Source: Streptacidiphilus rugosus AM-16 (lineage in GTDB: Bacteria; Actinomycetota; Actinomycetes; Streptomycetales; Streptomycetaceae). Taken from it: 64,000 nt of DNA. Positions 1 through 10,140 of this stretch are shown here, one piece after another. Location of the stretch: the NCBI RefSeq assembly GCF_000744655.1, contig NZ_JQMJ01000004.1:2976001-3040000 (forward strand). The letters are read 5' to 3'. The notes beneath the pieces were generated by a model that was given only the letters and a program-made list of their open reading frames with translations, ran no database searches and was not told the DNA's origin. The position numbers were made by a program, and so were the translations under genes. Within the stretch, counting starts at the first letter, position 1. Each line of letters begins with the position of its first letter.

Positions 1-233
1 CCGTACCCGGGCTGCGGCGGGACGGGCGGCGCGACCGGCGCGGAGGGCTGCTGCGCGTACGGGTTGCCCTGCAGCGGCATCTGGTCGGCGTAGGGGTTCG
101 GCGCCGGCTGCCCGTAGCCCGGCGCGGGCTGGCCGTACGGGCCGGGCTGGGCGGGCTGGTACGGGTTCGGCTGCCCGTACGGGTTGCCGGGACCGGGCGG
201 CTGCGGCGGTGTGGCCAAGAGGATGTCCCCCAT
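1..233 (-). CDS. Pro/Gly/Tyr-rich protein, N-terminal part only
   Basis: Only the first 77 or so codons are inside the window; the rest lies beyond the left edge. The ATG at 233 opens MGDILLATPPQPPG and continues with repeated Asn-Pro-Tyr and Gln-Pro blocks (PYGQP, GYGQP, NPYAQQ). Such disordered tails commonly precede membrane or DUF domains in streptomycetes, but the domain that would name the protein is not visible. No function is assigned. The frame is open without a stop to the window edge and the codon choice is typical of the surrounding genes. Confidence 0.6.
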   Translation of the reverse strand, partial: MGDILLATPPQPPGPGNPYGQPNPYQPAQPGPYGQPAPGYGQPAPNPYADQMPLQGNPYAQQPSAPVAPPVPPQPGY

Positions 234-321
234 CGAACGGATGTCGCTACATGTCTGACGCTCTCGAACATGCGGACCTTATCCGTTCCTTACCACGCCC
301 CGCAGACCGCCCCCTGCCCCG

Positions 322-1314
322 TCAGCCGCCGACCGCCGCCTCCCTCGGCGCGTCCGCGGACGTCTCCGCGTACATCCGGGCGATGACGTCCTCGATCTCC
401 GGCTCACGCACCGACAGATCCCGCAGCTCGTAACGGCTCGCGACCGCGGCCACCAGCGGCGCGGCGCTCGCCGCCGCGGGGAAGGCGAGCCACTGCCGGC
501 TTCCCTCCACCCGCACCACCCGCGCGCCGGGCAGGTCGATCGGCGGGGCCTCCAGCTCCAGGTCCACGACGAGGGTGCGCTCGCTGCGGCCGTGGTCGTG
601 CAGTCCGTCCAGACCGCCGTCGTAGACGACACGGCCGTGGTCGATGACCATGACCCGCGAGCAGAGCTGCTCGATGTCGGTCAGGTCGTGCGTGGTCAGC
701 AGCACCGTCGTGCCCTGCTCCGCGTTGACCTGGGCCAGGAACTCGCGCACCCGGCGCTTGCTGACCACGTCCAGCCCGATGGTCGGCTCGTCCAGGTAGA
801 GCACCTCGGGTTCGTGCAGCAGCGCCGCCGCGATGTCCCCACGCATCCGCTGGCCGAGCGAGAGCTGCCGTACCGGCACCTCCAGCAGCGGGCCGAGCTC
901 CAGCAGTTCGACGCAGCGCTCGAGATTGCGCGCGTAGGCCGCGTCGGGGATCCGGTAGATGCGGCGGGCCAGTTCGTAGGAGTCGCGCAGCGGCAGGTCC
1001 CACCACAGGGTGGTGCGCTGCCCGAAGACGACGCCCATCCGCTGGGCCAGCCGCACGCGTTCGCGCACCGGATCCGCGCCGGCGACGCGCAGTCGGCCAC
1101 TGCTCGGCAGCAGGATGCCGGTGAGCATCTTGATGGTCGTCGACTTGCCGGCCCCGTTGGGCCCGATGTAGCCGACCATCTCGCCGCGGTCCACCCGGAA
1201 GTCCAGGCCCGCGACGGCGTCCACCCGAACCCTCGTCCGCCGCAGCCGGCCCGCGCGGCGGCGGACGACGAAGCTCTTGGTGACGCCCTCGACCTCGATC
1301 AGTGCCTCGCTCAT
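322..1314 (-). CDS. ABC-2 type exporter, ATP-binding subunit
   Basis: A 330-residue ATPase that would power the two permeases encoded just upstream in the same direction. Walker A is GPNGAGKST at about residues 51-59, the signature is LSLGQ at 151-155, Walker B is VLYLDEPT at 171-178, followed by the switch His in THD near 209. About 90 residues follow the ATPase core. This length and the long first strand fit the COG4586 group that pairs with COG4587/COG3694 permeases. The start at 1314 is preceded by a GAAGGGG ribosome site. The frame stays open further upstream, but that stretch overlaps the permease gene and is not coding. The substrate is unknown. The gene is separated from the permease by a 68-base gap holding four tandem 10-base repeats. 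Confidence 0.93.
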   Translation of the reverse strand: MSEALIEVEGVTKSFVVRRRAGRLRRTRVRVDAVAGLDFRVDRGEMVGYIGPNGAGKSTTIKMLTGILLPSSGRLRVAGADPVRERVRLAQRMGVVFGQRTTLWWDLPLRDSYELARRIYRIPDAAYARNLERCVELLELGPLLEVPVRQLSLGQRMRGDIAAALLHEPEVLYLDEPTIGLDVVSKRRVREFLAQVNAEQGTTVLLTTHDLTDIEQLCSRVMVIDHGRVVYDGGLDGLHDHGRSERTLVVDLELEAPPIDLPGARVVRVEGSRQWLAFPAAASAAPLVAAVASRYELRDLSVREPEIEDVIARMYAETSADAPREAAVGG

Positions 1315-1330
1315 GAATCTGCCCCTTCGG

Positions 1331-1370
1331 TCAGTGCGTGTCAGTGCGTGTCGGTGCGTGTCGGTGCGTG
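1331..1370. repeat. four tandem 10-bp repeats between two operon genes
   Basis: Two copies of TCAGTGCGTG (1331-1350) are followed by two copies of TCGGTGCGTG (1351-1370), end to end. They fill most of the gap between the second permease (stop at 1383) and the ATPase start (1314). They end 16 bases before the ATPase start codon, upstream of its ribosome site. The array could expand or contract by slippage and change spacing in the mRNA. Confidence 0.9.
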
Positions 1371-1382
1371 CCGGGTGGACGG

Positions 1383-2219
1383 TCAACTGCCGGTACTGCG
1401 GTAGGAGCGGATGCCGGCCCGCCAGAGCAGCCCGGCCGCGGCCACGCAGGCGAGCGCGGCCAGAGGCGCGGCGAAGCGGAACCAGCCGGGGAGCCCGAGC
1501 GGGTCGGACCGGCCGAGCACGTAGAGCGCGGGCAGCCAGTTGACGAAGGCCAGCGGCACGCCGTAGACGGTGCCGCGGACGATGTCCTTGGCGAAGACCG
1601 TCGGCGGGTACTGGAGCATGGTCGCCCCGCCGTAGGTGAAGGAGTTCTGCACCTCCGCCGCGTCCGCGACGAAGAACTGGAAGGCCGAGCCGCCGACGAA
1701 GACCGCCCCGAAGATGACCGTCCCGCAGAGCACCAGCGAGACCATGACCAGCAGCTTCTCCGGCGTCCACGCCAGCCCCAGGTGCGCCAGCGACCAGCCC
1801 AGCACCGCGCCGGACTGGACGACCCTGCCGAGCCTGCGCAGCGCGAAGCGGTCGGCCGCGAGCTGGGCCAGCGCGGGGACCGGGCGGACCAGGACGGTGT
1901 CGATCGAGCCGTCGCGCACCCGCACGCCGAGCTGGTCCATGCTGCCGACCAGCAGGTCGGCGAGCCCGAGGGTGATCCCCGAGGTGCCGTAGAGGAAGGC
2001 GACCTGCGGCAGCGTCCAGCCGCCGAGCGCCCCGGTGTGCAGGAAGATCACCGCGATGACGACGAAGTCCATCACCGAGGCGGCCATGTTGCCGAACGTG
2101 GTCATCCAGAAGGAGGCGGGATAGGCGAGCGCCGCCCTGGTCCACATCCGGACGATCAGTCCGTAGGCGCGCAGCGACCGCAGCACGGTCACCGTCGCGG
2201 AGCCGGCCGGGTCAGCCAC
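1383..2219 (-). CDS. ABC-2 type exporter permease, second subunit
   Basis: A 278-residue integral membrane protein with about six hydrophobic segments. It resembles the ABC-2 family transporter of the PF06182/COG3694 type, with a conserved internal stretch DGSIDTVLVRPV. The neighbouring permease has the matching NGDVAVDLFRPV. It follows the first permease with an 8-base overlap (2212-2219), indicating translational coupling, and precedes the ATPase. Together the three genes make a heterodimeric exporter of unknown substrate. Confidence 0.88.
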   Translation of the reverse strand: MADPAGSATVTVLRSLRAYGLIVRMWTRAALAYPASFWMTTFGNMAASVMDFVVIAVIFLHTGALGGWTLPQVAFLYGTSGITLGLADLLVGSMDQLGVRVRDGSIDTVLVRPVPALAQLAADRFALRRLGRVVQSGAVLGWSLAHLGLAWTPEKLLVMVSLVLCGTVIFGAVFVGGSAFQFFVADAAEVQNSFTYGGATMLQYPPTVFAKDIVRGTVYGVPLAFVNWLPALYVLGRSDPLGLPGWFRFAAPLAALACVAAAGLLWRAGIRSYRSTGS

Positions 2220-3024
2220 CCTGGACCACCACCTTGAGCACCGCGCGCCCCTGCACCAGCCGGCCGGCCCCGAGCAGCACCACGGCCCAGGCGAGCTGGA
2301 CCCCGAGCGCGGCGAGGGCGCCGGGGGCGTCGTAGCGCTGCAGGAAGAGGTCGGCCGGCACCTGGAACACCGCCACGAAGGGCAGCACCCCGGCGAGCCC
2401 CTCCAGCAGGGGCGGGAAGAGCGTGATCGGCAGGAAGAAGCCGCCGAAGAAGGAGCAGAACAGGTAGTAGACCAACTGCACGCCGCGGACGTCGAGCAGC
2501 CAGAACGCGGTCAGCGCGACCAGGTAGCGCAGCGCGAAGCTGACCACGGCGGCCAGCGCCAGGGAGAGGGCGAAGGCCGCCCAGACGCCGGCCTCCTGCA
2601 CCGCGCCTCCCTGCGGCAGTCGGAGGTGGAAGCAGAGCGCGCCGGTCAGCATCGGCACGAGGCCGTTGGCGAACAGCTGGTAGCCGGCCCGGCCCAGGTC
2701 GACCGAGAGCCACCAGCCCTGCAGGTCGACCGGCCGGAACAGGTCGACGGCGACGTCGCCGTTGGTGATGCGGTTCTGCAGGTCGTCCAGCGCGCCCTGA
2801 CCGCCCACGGCGATGAAGGCGAACATGGCCTGGCCGATCCAGACGTAGGTGAGCGCGGCGGACAGGTCGTAGCCGCCCAGGTGCGGGCGGACCTGCCAGA
2901 GCGCCTGGTAGGTGTAGGCGATGATGAAGCCGAAGGCGGTGTTGGTGACGACCCGGGCCCAGGTGGCGGCGCGGTAGGTCGCGTAGCGCCGGAAACTGCG
3001 GGCACAGACTGCGGCGTACATCAC
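2212..3024 (-). CDS. ABC-2 type exporter permease, first subunit
   Basis: A 270-residue membrane protein with about six transmembrane segments, first gene of the three-gene exporter operon. It resembles COG4587 permeases. A cytoplasmic N-terminus (MMYAAVCARSFRRYATYR) is followed by hydrophobic helices and the family stretch NGDVAVDLFRPVDLQG near residue 88. Two ATG codons sit in tandem at 3024 and 3021. A 16-bp perfect palindrome lies 71 to 86 bases upstream of the start and is the best candidate for an operator. Confidence 0.88.
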   Translation of the reverse strand: MMYAAVCARSFRRYATYRAATWARVVTNTAFGFIIAYTYQALWQVRPHLGGYDLSAALTYVWIGQAMFAFIAVGGQGALDDLQNRITNGDVAVDLFRPVDLQGWWLSVDLGRAGYQLFANGLVPMLTGALCFHLRLPQGGAVQEAGVWAAFALSLALAAVVSFALRYLVALTAFWLLDVRGVQLVYYLFCSFFGGFFLPITLFPPLLEGLAGVLPFVAVFQVPADLFLQRYDAPGALAALGVQLAWAVVLLGAGRLVQGRAVLKVVVQGG

Positions 3025-3442
3025 ACTCCTCTCTGTGCGGTCCAGTGACGCGTTCCTCTGCCGTTCCTGTGCGAGACCTCACGAAGGCGTCAAATGTCGA
3101 CATGTCGACAGCCATGACGACGGGCGCCCACCGCCGTGCGGGAACGCCGAAAAGGCCCCGTCCGCCGACACCCGGGGGGTGTCGCGAAGGGGCTCTCGCC
3201 ATCGCTCTTCGATTGTGGTCCAGCTGTGGAACTGCTCTCACAGGGTAGCCGAACGGCTCCTTGCAGTGTCACAGCCCCGCCACAAAAGAGCGACGTGACC
3301 CCCAGTCTGTTCGCCCGCGCCTTATCGTTCCGGCAAAGTAGACGGGAATGCCCCGTTTGGGGCGTTTAACGATCATGCAGACGAGGCGGGACACGACCTC
3401 GGTCCAGCAGTTCAGCGGTACAGAAGGCGGAGCACCACCGGC
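3025..3442. other. 418-bp divergent intergenic region
   Basis: No gene is visible between the exporter operon (leftward) and the penicillin-binding protein (rightward). It holds a 16-bp palindrome at 3095-3110. A hairpin with CGACACCC and GGGTGTCG arms lies at 3166-3184, and an 8-bp hairpin with a GTTT loop at 3347-3366. The last could sit in the 5' leader of the PBP transcript. Short open frames here overlap these structures and lack coding character. Confidence 0.6.
3095..3110. promoter_or_regulatory. perfect palindrome, candidate operator of the ABC exporter operon
   Basis: TGTCGACATGTCGACA is its own reverse complement and is also two copies of the 8-base palindrome TGTCGACA. It lies 71 to 86 bases upstream of the first permease start. 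A site like this would suit a dimeric repressor of the TetR or GntR type. No regulator gene lies next to it, so the binding protein is not known. Confidence 0.5.
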
Positions 3443-5785
3443 ATGGGCAAGAGCAGCAGCGGGCGCGGCATGGACGATCCCGACAGCCTCGCCAACCCCA
3501 TGGACCGCGCCACGCTGGAGGCGGAGGACCGGGCCGAAGGAGGCGGAATGGGCGCCAGCGGGCGCGATCGGCGTCAGGCCAAGAAGGCGGCACGCACGGC
3601 GAGGCGTGCGGCGCTGCCGTGGTACCGCCGGATCATCCCGACCTGGCGGATGACCGTCGGCACGCTGCTCACCGTCGTCGCGCTGGGCATGACCGCCTTC
3701 GTCGGCATCTACCTGAACGTCGAGCCGCCGAACGCCAACGCCGCCGCGATCGCCCAGGCGAACATCTACTACTACGACGACGGCAAGACGGTGATCGGCC
3801 AGACCGGCACGATGAACCGGACCATCGTCCCGATCAGCCAGATCTCCCTGGACATGCAGCACGCGGCGGTCTCCGCCGAGGACCGCACCTTCTACTCCAA
3901 CCAGGGGATCAGCCTCACCGGCATGGTCCGCGCCGGCTGGGACACCCTGAACGGGAACGGCGTCCAGGGCGGCTCGACGATCACCCAGCAGTACGTGAAG
4001 AACTACTACCTGAACCAGAACCAGACGGTGACGCGTAAGGCCAAGGAGTTCTTCATCGCGCTGAAGGTGGACCGGACCGAGAGCAAGCCGGACATCCTGG
4101 CCGGCTACCTGAACACCTCCTACTTCGGCCGCAACGCCTACGGCGTCCAGGCGGCCGCACAGGCCTACTTCGGCATCAACGCCGCGCAGCTCAACGCCGA
4201 GCAGAGCGCCTACCTGGCGGCGCTGCTGCAGGCCCCGAGCGCCTACGACGTCGCCACCGCGACCGCCGCCGGCAAGCAGGCCGCGACCGACCGCTGGAAC
4301 TACGTGCTGGACGGCATGGCCAAGCTCGGCTACCTGACCCCCGAGCAGCGGGCCGCGGCCAAGTTCCCGACGGTGAAGCCGAAGGCGCACGTCAAGGGCC
4401 TGGACGGGCAGGCCGGCTACATGATCGACATCGCGGTGAACTACCTGGTCAGCAATCACGTGGTAACCAGGGACGAGCTGGCCCAGGGCGGCTGGAAGAT
4501 CGTCACCACCTTCTCCAGGACCGACCAGAACGCGCTGGCCGACTCGGTGAAGACCCAGCTGCACGACCAGCTGCCGAACACCGCGGCGGCCAAGCAGATC
4601 CGCGCCGCCGCGGCGTCGGTCGACCCGAAGACGGGCAAGGTCGTGGCCGCGTACGGCGGTCCCGACTACGCCACCCAGGAGTACAACGACGCGCTGCGCA
4701 GGGACATCCAGATCGGCTCGACCTTCAAGGCGATCGACCTGGCGGCGGCGCTGCAGAACGGCTCCACGACCCAGGACGGCACGCCGATCACCCCGAACAC
4801 GCTCTACGACGGCACCAGCCGCCGTCAGGTCGTCGGCCTGCCCTCCAACGTGTCCTCGTACAACCCTCCCAACGAGGACGACATGAACTACGGGTCGATC
4901 AGCGTCACCCGGGCCATGGCCAAGTCGGTCAACTCCGTCTTCGCGCAGATGGCCGCCGACGTCGGGCTGGACAAGGTGCGGCAGGCGGCGCTCGCGGCCG
5001 GGCTGCCCGCGGACACCCCGGACCTGAGCGCGAGCAACCCGGCCCTCGCGCTCGGCATCGCCACGCCCAACGCGATCCAGCTGGCGGGTGCGTACGCGAC
5101 CTTCGCCAACCACGGCATGCAGATCACCCCGTGGTCGGTGCAGTCGGTCACCCACGACGGCGAGAGCCGCACACTGCCGAAGCACGACGCGGTCAAGGCC
5201 TTCGACCGGGCCGTCGCGGACACCGTGACCGAGGTGCTGCAGGGCGTCATCCAGAACGGCACCGGCTACAACGCCCAGGCCCTCGGCCGCGACGCGGCGG
5301 GCAAGACCGGTACCACGGACAGCAACAAGTCCGCCTGGTTCGCCGGCTACACGCCGCAGCTGTCCACGGCGGTCGGCCTCTTCGCCCAGGACGCCAAGAA
5401 CAACCGGGTCAGCCTGGGCACGGCCGCCGGGCTCACCCGCATCAACGGCGGCGCGTTCCCGACGCAGATCTGGACCGACTACATGACGCAGGCGCTCGCG
5501 AACCAGCCGGACGCGAGCTTCGACCTGCAGACGGGCGACTGGACCACCGCCGCGCCGGCGACCCCCACCCCCACGCCGAGCACCTCGAACTCGCCGACCA
5601 CCACCCCGACGGCCCCGGTCCCGACCCCGTCGACGCAGACGCAGCCGACCCCGACGTACACCCCGCCGGTGGTGCCGACGCCCACGCCGACGCAGACCAC
5701 CACCAACCCGACGCCGACGCAGACGACGCCCACCAGGCCGACGCCGACGCGTCAGATCACCCCACCGGTGACGCTTCCGCAGTGA
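3443..5785 (+). CDS. class A penicillin-binding protein (glycosyltransferase plus transpeptidase)
   Basis: A 780-residue bifunctional peptidoglycan synthase. A basic cytoplasmic tail (residues 1-68) is followed by one membrane anchor (about 70-92). Next comes a GT51 glycosyltransferase domain with EDRTFY at 146-151 and GGSTITQQ at 176-183. The transpeptidase domain has the active-site STFK at 426-429, SVN at 495-497 and KTGTT at 621-625. From about residue 695 the C-terminus is a Thr/Pro-rich tail, typical of actinobacterial PBPs and probably reaching into the wall. All catalytic motifs are intact. The start at 3443 has AAGGCGGAG 11 bases upstream. The stop codon overlaps the first base of a strong terminator hairpin. 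Confidence 0.96.
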   Translation: MGKSSSGRGMDDPDSLANPMDRATLEAEDRAEGGGMGASGRDRRQAKKAARTARRAALPWYRRIIPTWRMTVGTLLTVVALGMTAFVGIYLNVEPPNANAAAIAQANIYYYDDGKTVIGQTGTMNRTIVPISQISLDMQHAAVSAEDRTFYSNQGISLTGMVRAGWDTLNGNGVQGGSTITQQYVKNYYLNQNQTVTRKAKEFFIALKVDRTESKPDILAGYLNTSYFGRNAYGVQAAAQAYFGINAAQLNAEQSAYLAALLQAPSAYDVATATAAGKQAATDRWNYVLDGMAKLGYLTPEQRAAAKFPTVKPKAHVKGLDGQAGYMIDIAVNYLVSNHVVTRDELAQGGWKIVTTFSRTDQNALADSVKTQLHDQLPNTAAAKQIRAAAASVDPKTGKVVAAYGGPDYATQEYNDALRRDIQIGSTFKAIDLAAALQNGSTTQDGTPITPNTLYDGTSRRQVVGLPSNVSSYNPPNEDDMNYGSISVTRAMAKSVNSVFAQMAADVGLDKVRQAALAAGLPADTPDLSASNPALALGIATPNAIQLAGAYATFANHGMQITPWSVQSVTHDGESRTLPKHDAVKAFDRAVADTVTEVLQGVIQNGTGYNAQALGRDAAGKTGTTDSNKSAWFAGYTPQLSTAVGLFAQDAKNNRVSLGTAAGLTRINGGAFPTQIWTDYMTQALANQPDASFDLQTGDWTTAAPATPTPTPSTSNSPTTTPTAPVPTPSTQTQPTPTYTPPVVPTPTPTQTTTNPTPTQTTPTRPTPTRQITPPVTLPQ

Positions 5786-5836
5786 CAGAAGGCGGCGGGG
5801 CCCGGGGCTGCTGCCCCGGGCCCCGCCGCCTTCTGT
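5785..5836. terminator. bidirectional terminator, 24-bp perfect stem
   Basis: Arms 5785-5808 and 5813-5836 are perfectly complementary over 24 bp with a TGCT loop. The first arm begins with the last base of the PBP stop codon. It stands between two convergent genes, so it probably ends both transcripts. Confidence 0.9.
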
Positions 5837-5867
5837 CCCGCCGGTCCCTCGCTCGCCGAACCGCGGC

Positions 5868-7271
<1,404 letters not shown>

Positions 7272-7329
7272 GCCCCGGACTCTACGCCGAACCCGCTCCC
7301 CCCACCCGACCTGCCGGGTGTTGCCTGGA

Positions 7330-7364
7330 CCACTCCCAAGCCCACTCCCACGCCCACTCCCACG
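7330..7364. repeat. imperfect 12-bp tandem repeats
   Basis: CCCACTCCCACG occurs twice head to tail at 7341-7364, with a third diverged copy at 7330-7340. The array lies in the 295-bp gap between the lpdA start and the MFS stop. No convincing gene is seen in this gap. A leftward open frame (7282-7524) reads the repeat as Trp-Glu-Trp-Ala and may be spurious. Confidence 0.75.
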
Positions 7365-7566
7365 CCTTCGGCCTCGCTCGGCGCAGCACGTCCCTCGTCC
7401 ACCCGGCCGGATCGGCCCCGAGCGGGTGCGGCCCGGCCAGAAGGCGCGCAGCCAGGCGGCCCGCGAACTCGGCGTTATGGTCTTCTCGTGACACGGCAGC
7501 ACCTCCTTTCCCGCCCGGCCTCACGCAGCGGCGCTCGGGATGCTTGCAGGCGACTTTCCCCGGACG

Positions 7567-9204
7567 TCAGTCGCCGGGGCGCCGCGCGGTTCCGGGCTGC
7601 GTCGCCGGAATGCGCTGGAGGAAGAAGAGTCCGACGAGCCCGGCCAGGGCGAGGATGGCGAGGGCGACCTTGAGACCGTCGATGCGGGCGTCGGCGTTGG
7701 CGTCCAGCGCCGCCTGACTCACCTCCGAGTTCACGCCGGACTTGTCGAGCGCGGCCTGGAGCTGGGCGTCCGAGACGAACGGGACGCCGGCGGAGAGCTG
7801 CACGCTGGCCTGGCTCTTGACCTCGGCGGGGATCGCCTGGCTCTGCTCCACGTTGCTCAGGAACGACGAGGTCAGCACCGCGATCATGACCGACCCTGCA
7901 AGCGCCGTGCCGATGGAGGCGCCGAGGTTGGTGACGGTGTTCTGGATGCCCCCGACGTCCGCGCTCTGCTCGTCGGGGACGGCCGAGACCGTCACCGCGC
8001 CGAGCTGAGACGCGAGCGCGCCCATGCCCAGGCCGATCAGCAGCAGCGGAACCGTGGTGACCTCCGCCCCCGAGCTGGTGTCCAGGGCCGCCATCAGGAC
8101 CAAGGCACCGGTGATCATCGCCAGCAGACCGAGCCGCACGACGGCCCGTGGGGACACGTCCGGCAGCAGGCGCGGGATCCCGATCGCCGCCGCGAGCAAC
8201 GTCAGCGACAACGGCAGGATCCGGACGCCCGTGTCGAGCGCGGAGAGGCCGAGCGCGACGGACAGGTACAGCGGGACGACGAAGAAGACGCCCATCTGGA
8301 TCAGGTACTGGAAGAAGAACATCGTCAGGCCGCCCGAGAGCTGCCGGTTGTGCAGCATGTCCAGGTCCACCAGGGGCTCCCGGCCCTGCTTCGTCAGCCT
8401 GGCCTCCCAGCGGAAGAACAGCCACATCACCAGCAGCCCGGCCAGCATCAGCCAGACGACCGGTGACAGGCCGAACCAGGAGGGCCGGCCCGGCTTCGGA
8501 GCGAACCACCCCCACTCGTCCGAGCGGAGCACGCCGTAGACGAAGCCGCCGAGACCGAGCGCCGACAGCACGGCGCCCACGACATCGACCCGAGGACGCC
8601 GGTCCGGCGCCGCGTCGGCCACCCGGCGCGCGAGCACCAGGATGCCGAGAACCATCACGACCTCTCCCGCGAAGACCCAGCGCCAGGAGAAGTAGGTCGT
8701 GGCGATCCCACCGATGAGCGGCCCGAGCCCGATCGCGACCGCTCCGGCGGCCGCGACCAGCCCGTATGCGGCCGGGCGCTGTCGCTCCGCGAAGTTGCCC
8801 GCGACCAGGGCGACGATCGCCGGCAGGATCAGGGCCGCGCCGACTCCCTCCAGGAACGACCAGCCCAGCAGGAGCACCGGCAGGTTCGGCGCGAGCGCCG
8901 TGGTGAGCGAGCCGCAGCCGTAGACGACGCACCCGATCATGAAGGCCCGCCTGCGGCCGATGATGGCGCCGACCTTGCCGCCGGGGATCATCAGCACGGC
9001 CATCACCAGCGTGTACGCCGTGATCGCTCCCTGGATGCCGGTCACCGAGGTGCCGACGTCCTTCGCCACCGTCGCGATCGACACGTTCATCACGGAGCTG
9101 TCGAGCGCCATCAGGAACTGCCCGGATGCGAGCGTCAGAAGGACGAGCCTCGCAGCGCCGGCCGTCGCCGACCGGCCTTTCGCATCGCCGCCACTCTCAG
9201 CCAT
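7567..9204 (-). CDS. MFS multidrug exporter, DHA2 (14-helix) family
   Basis: A 545-residue proton-driven exporter. About 14 hydrophobic segments are visible, and motif A-like GGKVGAIIGRRRAF lies near residue 74. The sequence LDSSVMNVSIATVAKDV in helix 1 is the DHA2 hallmark. A periplasmic loop rich in Ala/Ser/Gln sits near residues 440-500, before the last helix. The start ATG at 9204 (MAESGGDAKGRS) is the only reasonable one before the first helix. The gene is monocistronic and divergent from the next gene. The substrate cannot be told; no TetR or MarR regulator is adjacent. Confidence 0.92.
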   Translation of the reverse strand: MAESGGDAKGRSATAGAARLVLLTLASGQFLMALDSSVMNVSIATVAKDVGTSVTGIQGAITAYTLVMAVLMIPGGKVGAIIGRRRAFMIGCVVYGCGSLTTALAPNLPVLLLGWSFLEGVGAALILPAIVALVAGNFAERQRPAAYGLVAAAGAVAIGLGPLIGGIATTYFSWRWVFAGEVVMVLGILVLARRVADAAPDRRPRVDVVGAVLSALGLGGFVYGVLRSDEWGWFAPKPGRPSWFGLSPVVWLMLAGLLVMWLFFRWEARLTKQGREPLVDLDMLHNRQLSGGLTMFFFQYLIQMGVFFVVPLYLSVALGLSALDTGVRILPLSLTLLAAAIGIPRLLPDVSPRAVVRLGLLAMITGALVLMAALDTSSGAEVTTVPLLLIGLGMGALASQLGAVTVSAVPDEQSADVGGIQNTVTNLGASIGTALAGSVMIAVLTSSFLSNVEQSQAIPAEVKSQASVQLSAGVPFVSDAQLQAALDKSGVNSEVSQAALDANADARIDGLKVALAILALAGLVGLFFLQRIPATQPGTARRPGD

Positions 9205-9441
9205 GCCGCATTCTCACCCCGGGGCGTCACCACCAGGGTCCGCCCCGCCGAGGCGAGCGCAAACCCGGCCCCCGGACACCCGAACGGCGGGAACGCCCGG
9301 ACTGACTGGCGGCGGGTAACCCGGAATGTCACGCTTATACCGTCCTTATCACAGCAGGTGCCAGACCGCATGCCGTCTCCGCCCGAGGCCCCGCACGCCT
9401 CCGCGAGTCACGACCTACGGCAGCATGAAAGGGAGGTCACC

Positions 9442-10137
9442 ATGAGCAACGAACGCATGGCGCGCTGGATGGGTCCGCTCGCACTCGCGTTCCTGGTCTC
9501 CATCGTTCTGGGCTTCTTCGTCTTCGCCCCCAGCCCGCCGAACCAGAACGCCTCGGCCGCCTCGGTCATCGCCTACTACCAGCTCCACGGGACCGCGGCG
9601 CTCGCCAGTATCTACGTCATCGGGGTCGGGCTGGCCCTGCTGACCTTCTTCGTCAGCGCCCTGCGGATCGCCCTCACCGGGACCGGCGGCGGCCACGACT
9701 GGATGGCCACCACCGCCTTCGCGGGCGGCATCCTGTTCATCGGCGCGTTCGCCGTCAACGGGGTCCTGCACTACGCCCTGATCCAGGCCGCCCACAACGG
9801 CCGCGCCGACATGGTGCGGACCTTGAACTTCCTCGACCAGAACAACCAGATCGCGGTCTTCCTCGGCATCTCCGTGCTGGCACTGGCCACCGGCGCGGCC
9901 GTCCTGACCGAGGCGTCCCTGCCCGCCTGGCTCGGCTGGGTCTCGATCGTCATCGGTGTGCTCCCGGTCATCGGCGGGCTCGGCTTCATCGCGCTCCTGG
10001 CCCTGCCGGTCTGGATGACCGTCCTCGGCTTCATGCTCGGCAACCGGGCCACGAAGACCGCCCCCGAAGGCGCCGCACCTCCGGTGCCCCGGACGACGAC
10101 ACCCACCCACCGCAGACTCACCCTCCGGCACCACTGA
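9442..10137 (+). CDS. small integral membrane protein of unknown function
   Basis: A 231-residue protein with about six transmembrane segments, starting MSNERMARWMGPLALAF at 9442 behind a clear GGGAGGT ribosome site (9431-9437). The frame is open from 9358 but the upstream part lacks coding character. A loop after helix 1 carries SPPNQNASAASVIAYYQLHG, as in DUF4386-like actinobacterial membrane proteins, but I cannot assign a family firmly. The C-terminus is Pro/Thr/Arg-rich and ends just before a same-frame remnant of another protein. Confidence 0.8.
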   Translation: MSNERMARWMGPLALAFLVSIVLGFFVFAPSPPNQNASAASVIAYYQLHGTAALASIYVIGVGLALLTFFVSALRIALTGTGGGHDWMATTAFAGGILFIGAFAVNGVLHYALIQAAHNGRADMVRTLNFLDQNNQIAVFLGISVLALATGAAVLTEASLPAWLGWVSIVIGVLPVIGGLGFIALLALPVWMTVLGFMLGNRATKTAPEGAAPPVPRTTTPTHRRLTLRHH

Positions 10138-10140
10138 ACA

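Noticed and set aside
3269..5185. 638-codon open frame antisense to the penicillin-binding protein
   Set aside because: The protein is rich in Arg, Val, Gly and Asp as expected of an antisense frame in GC-rich DNA, and the sense strand encodes a complete PBP.
7282..7524. 80-codon leftward frame ([21 protein letters not shown]) in the lpdA-MFS gap
   Set aside because: The first half looks weakly protein-like, but the second half is the translation of a 12-bp tandem repeat and no family is recognised.
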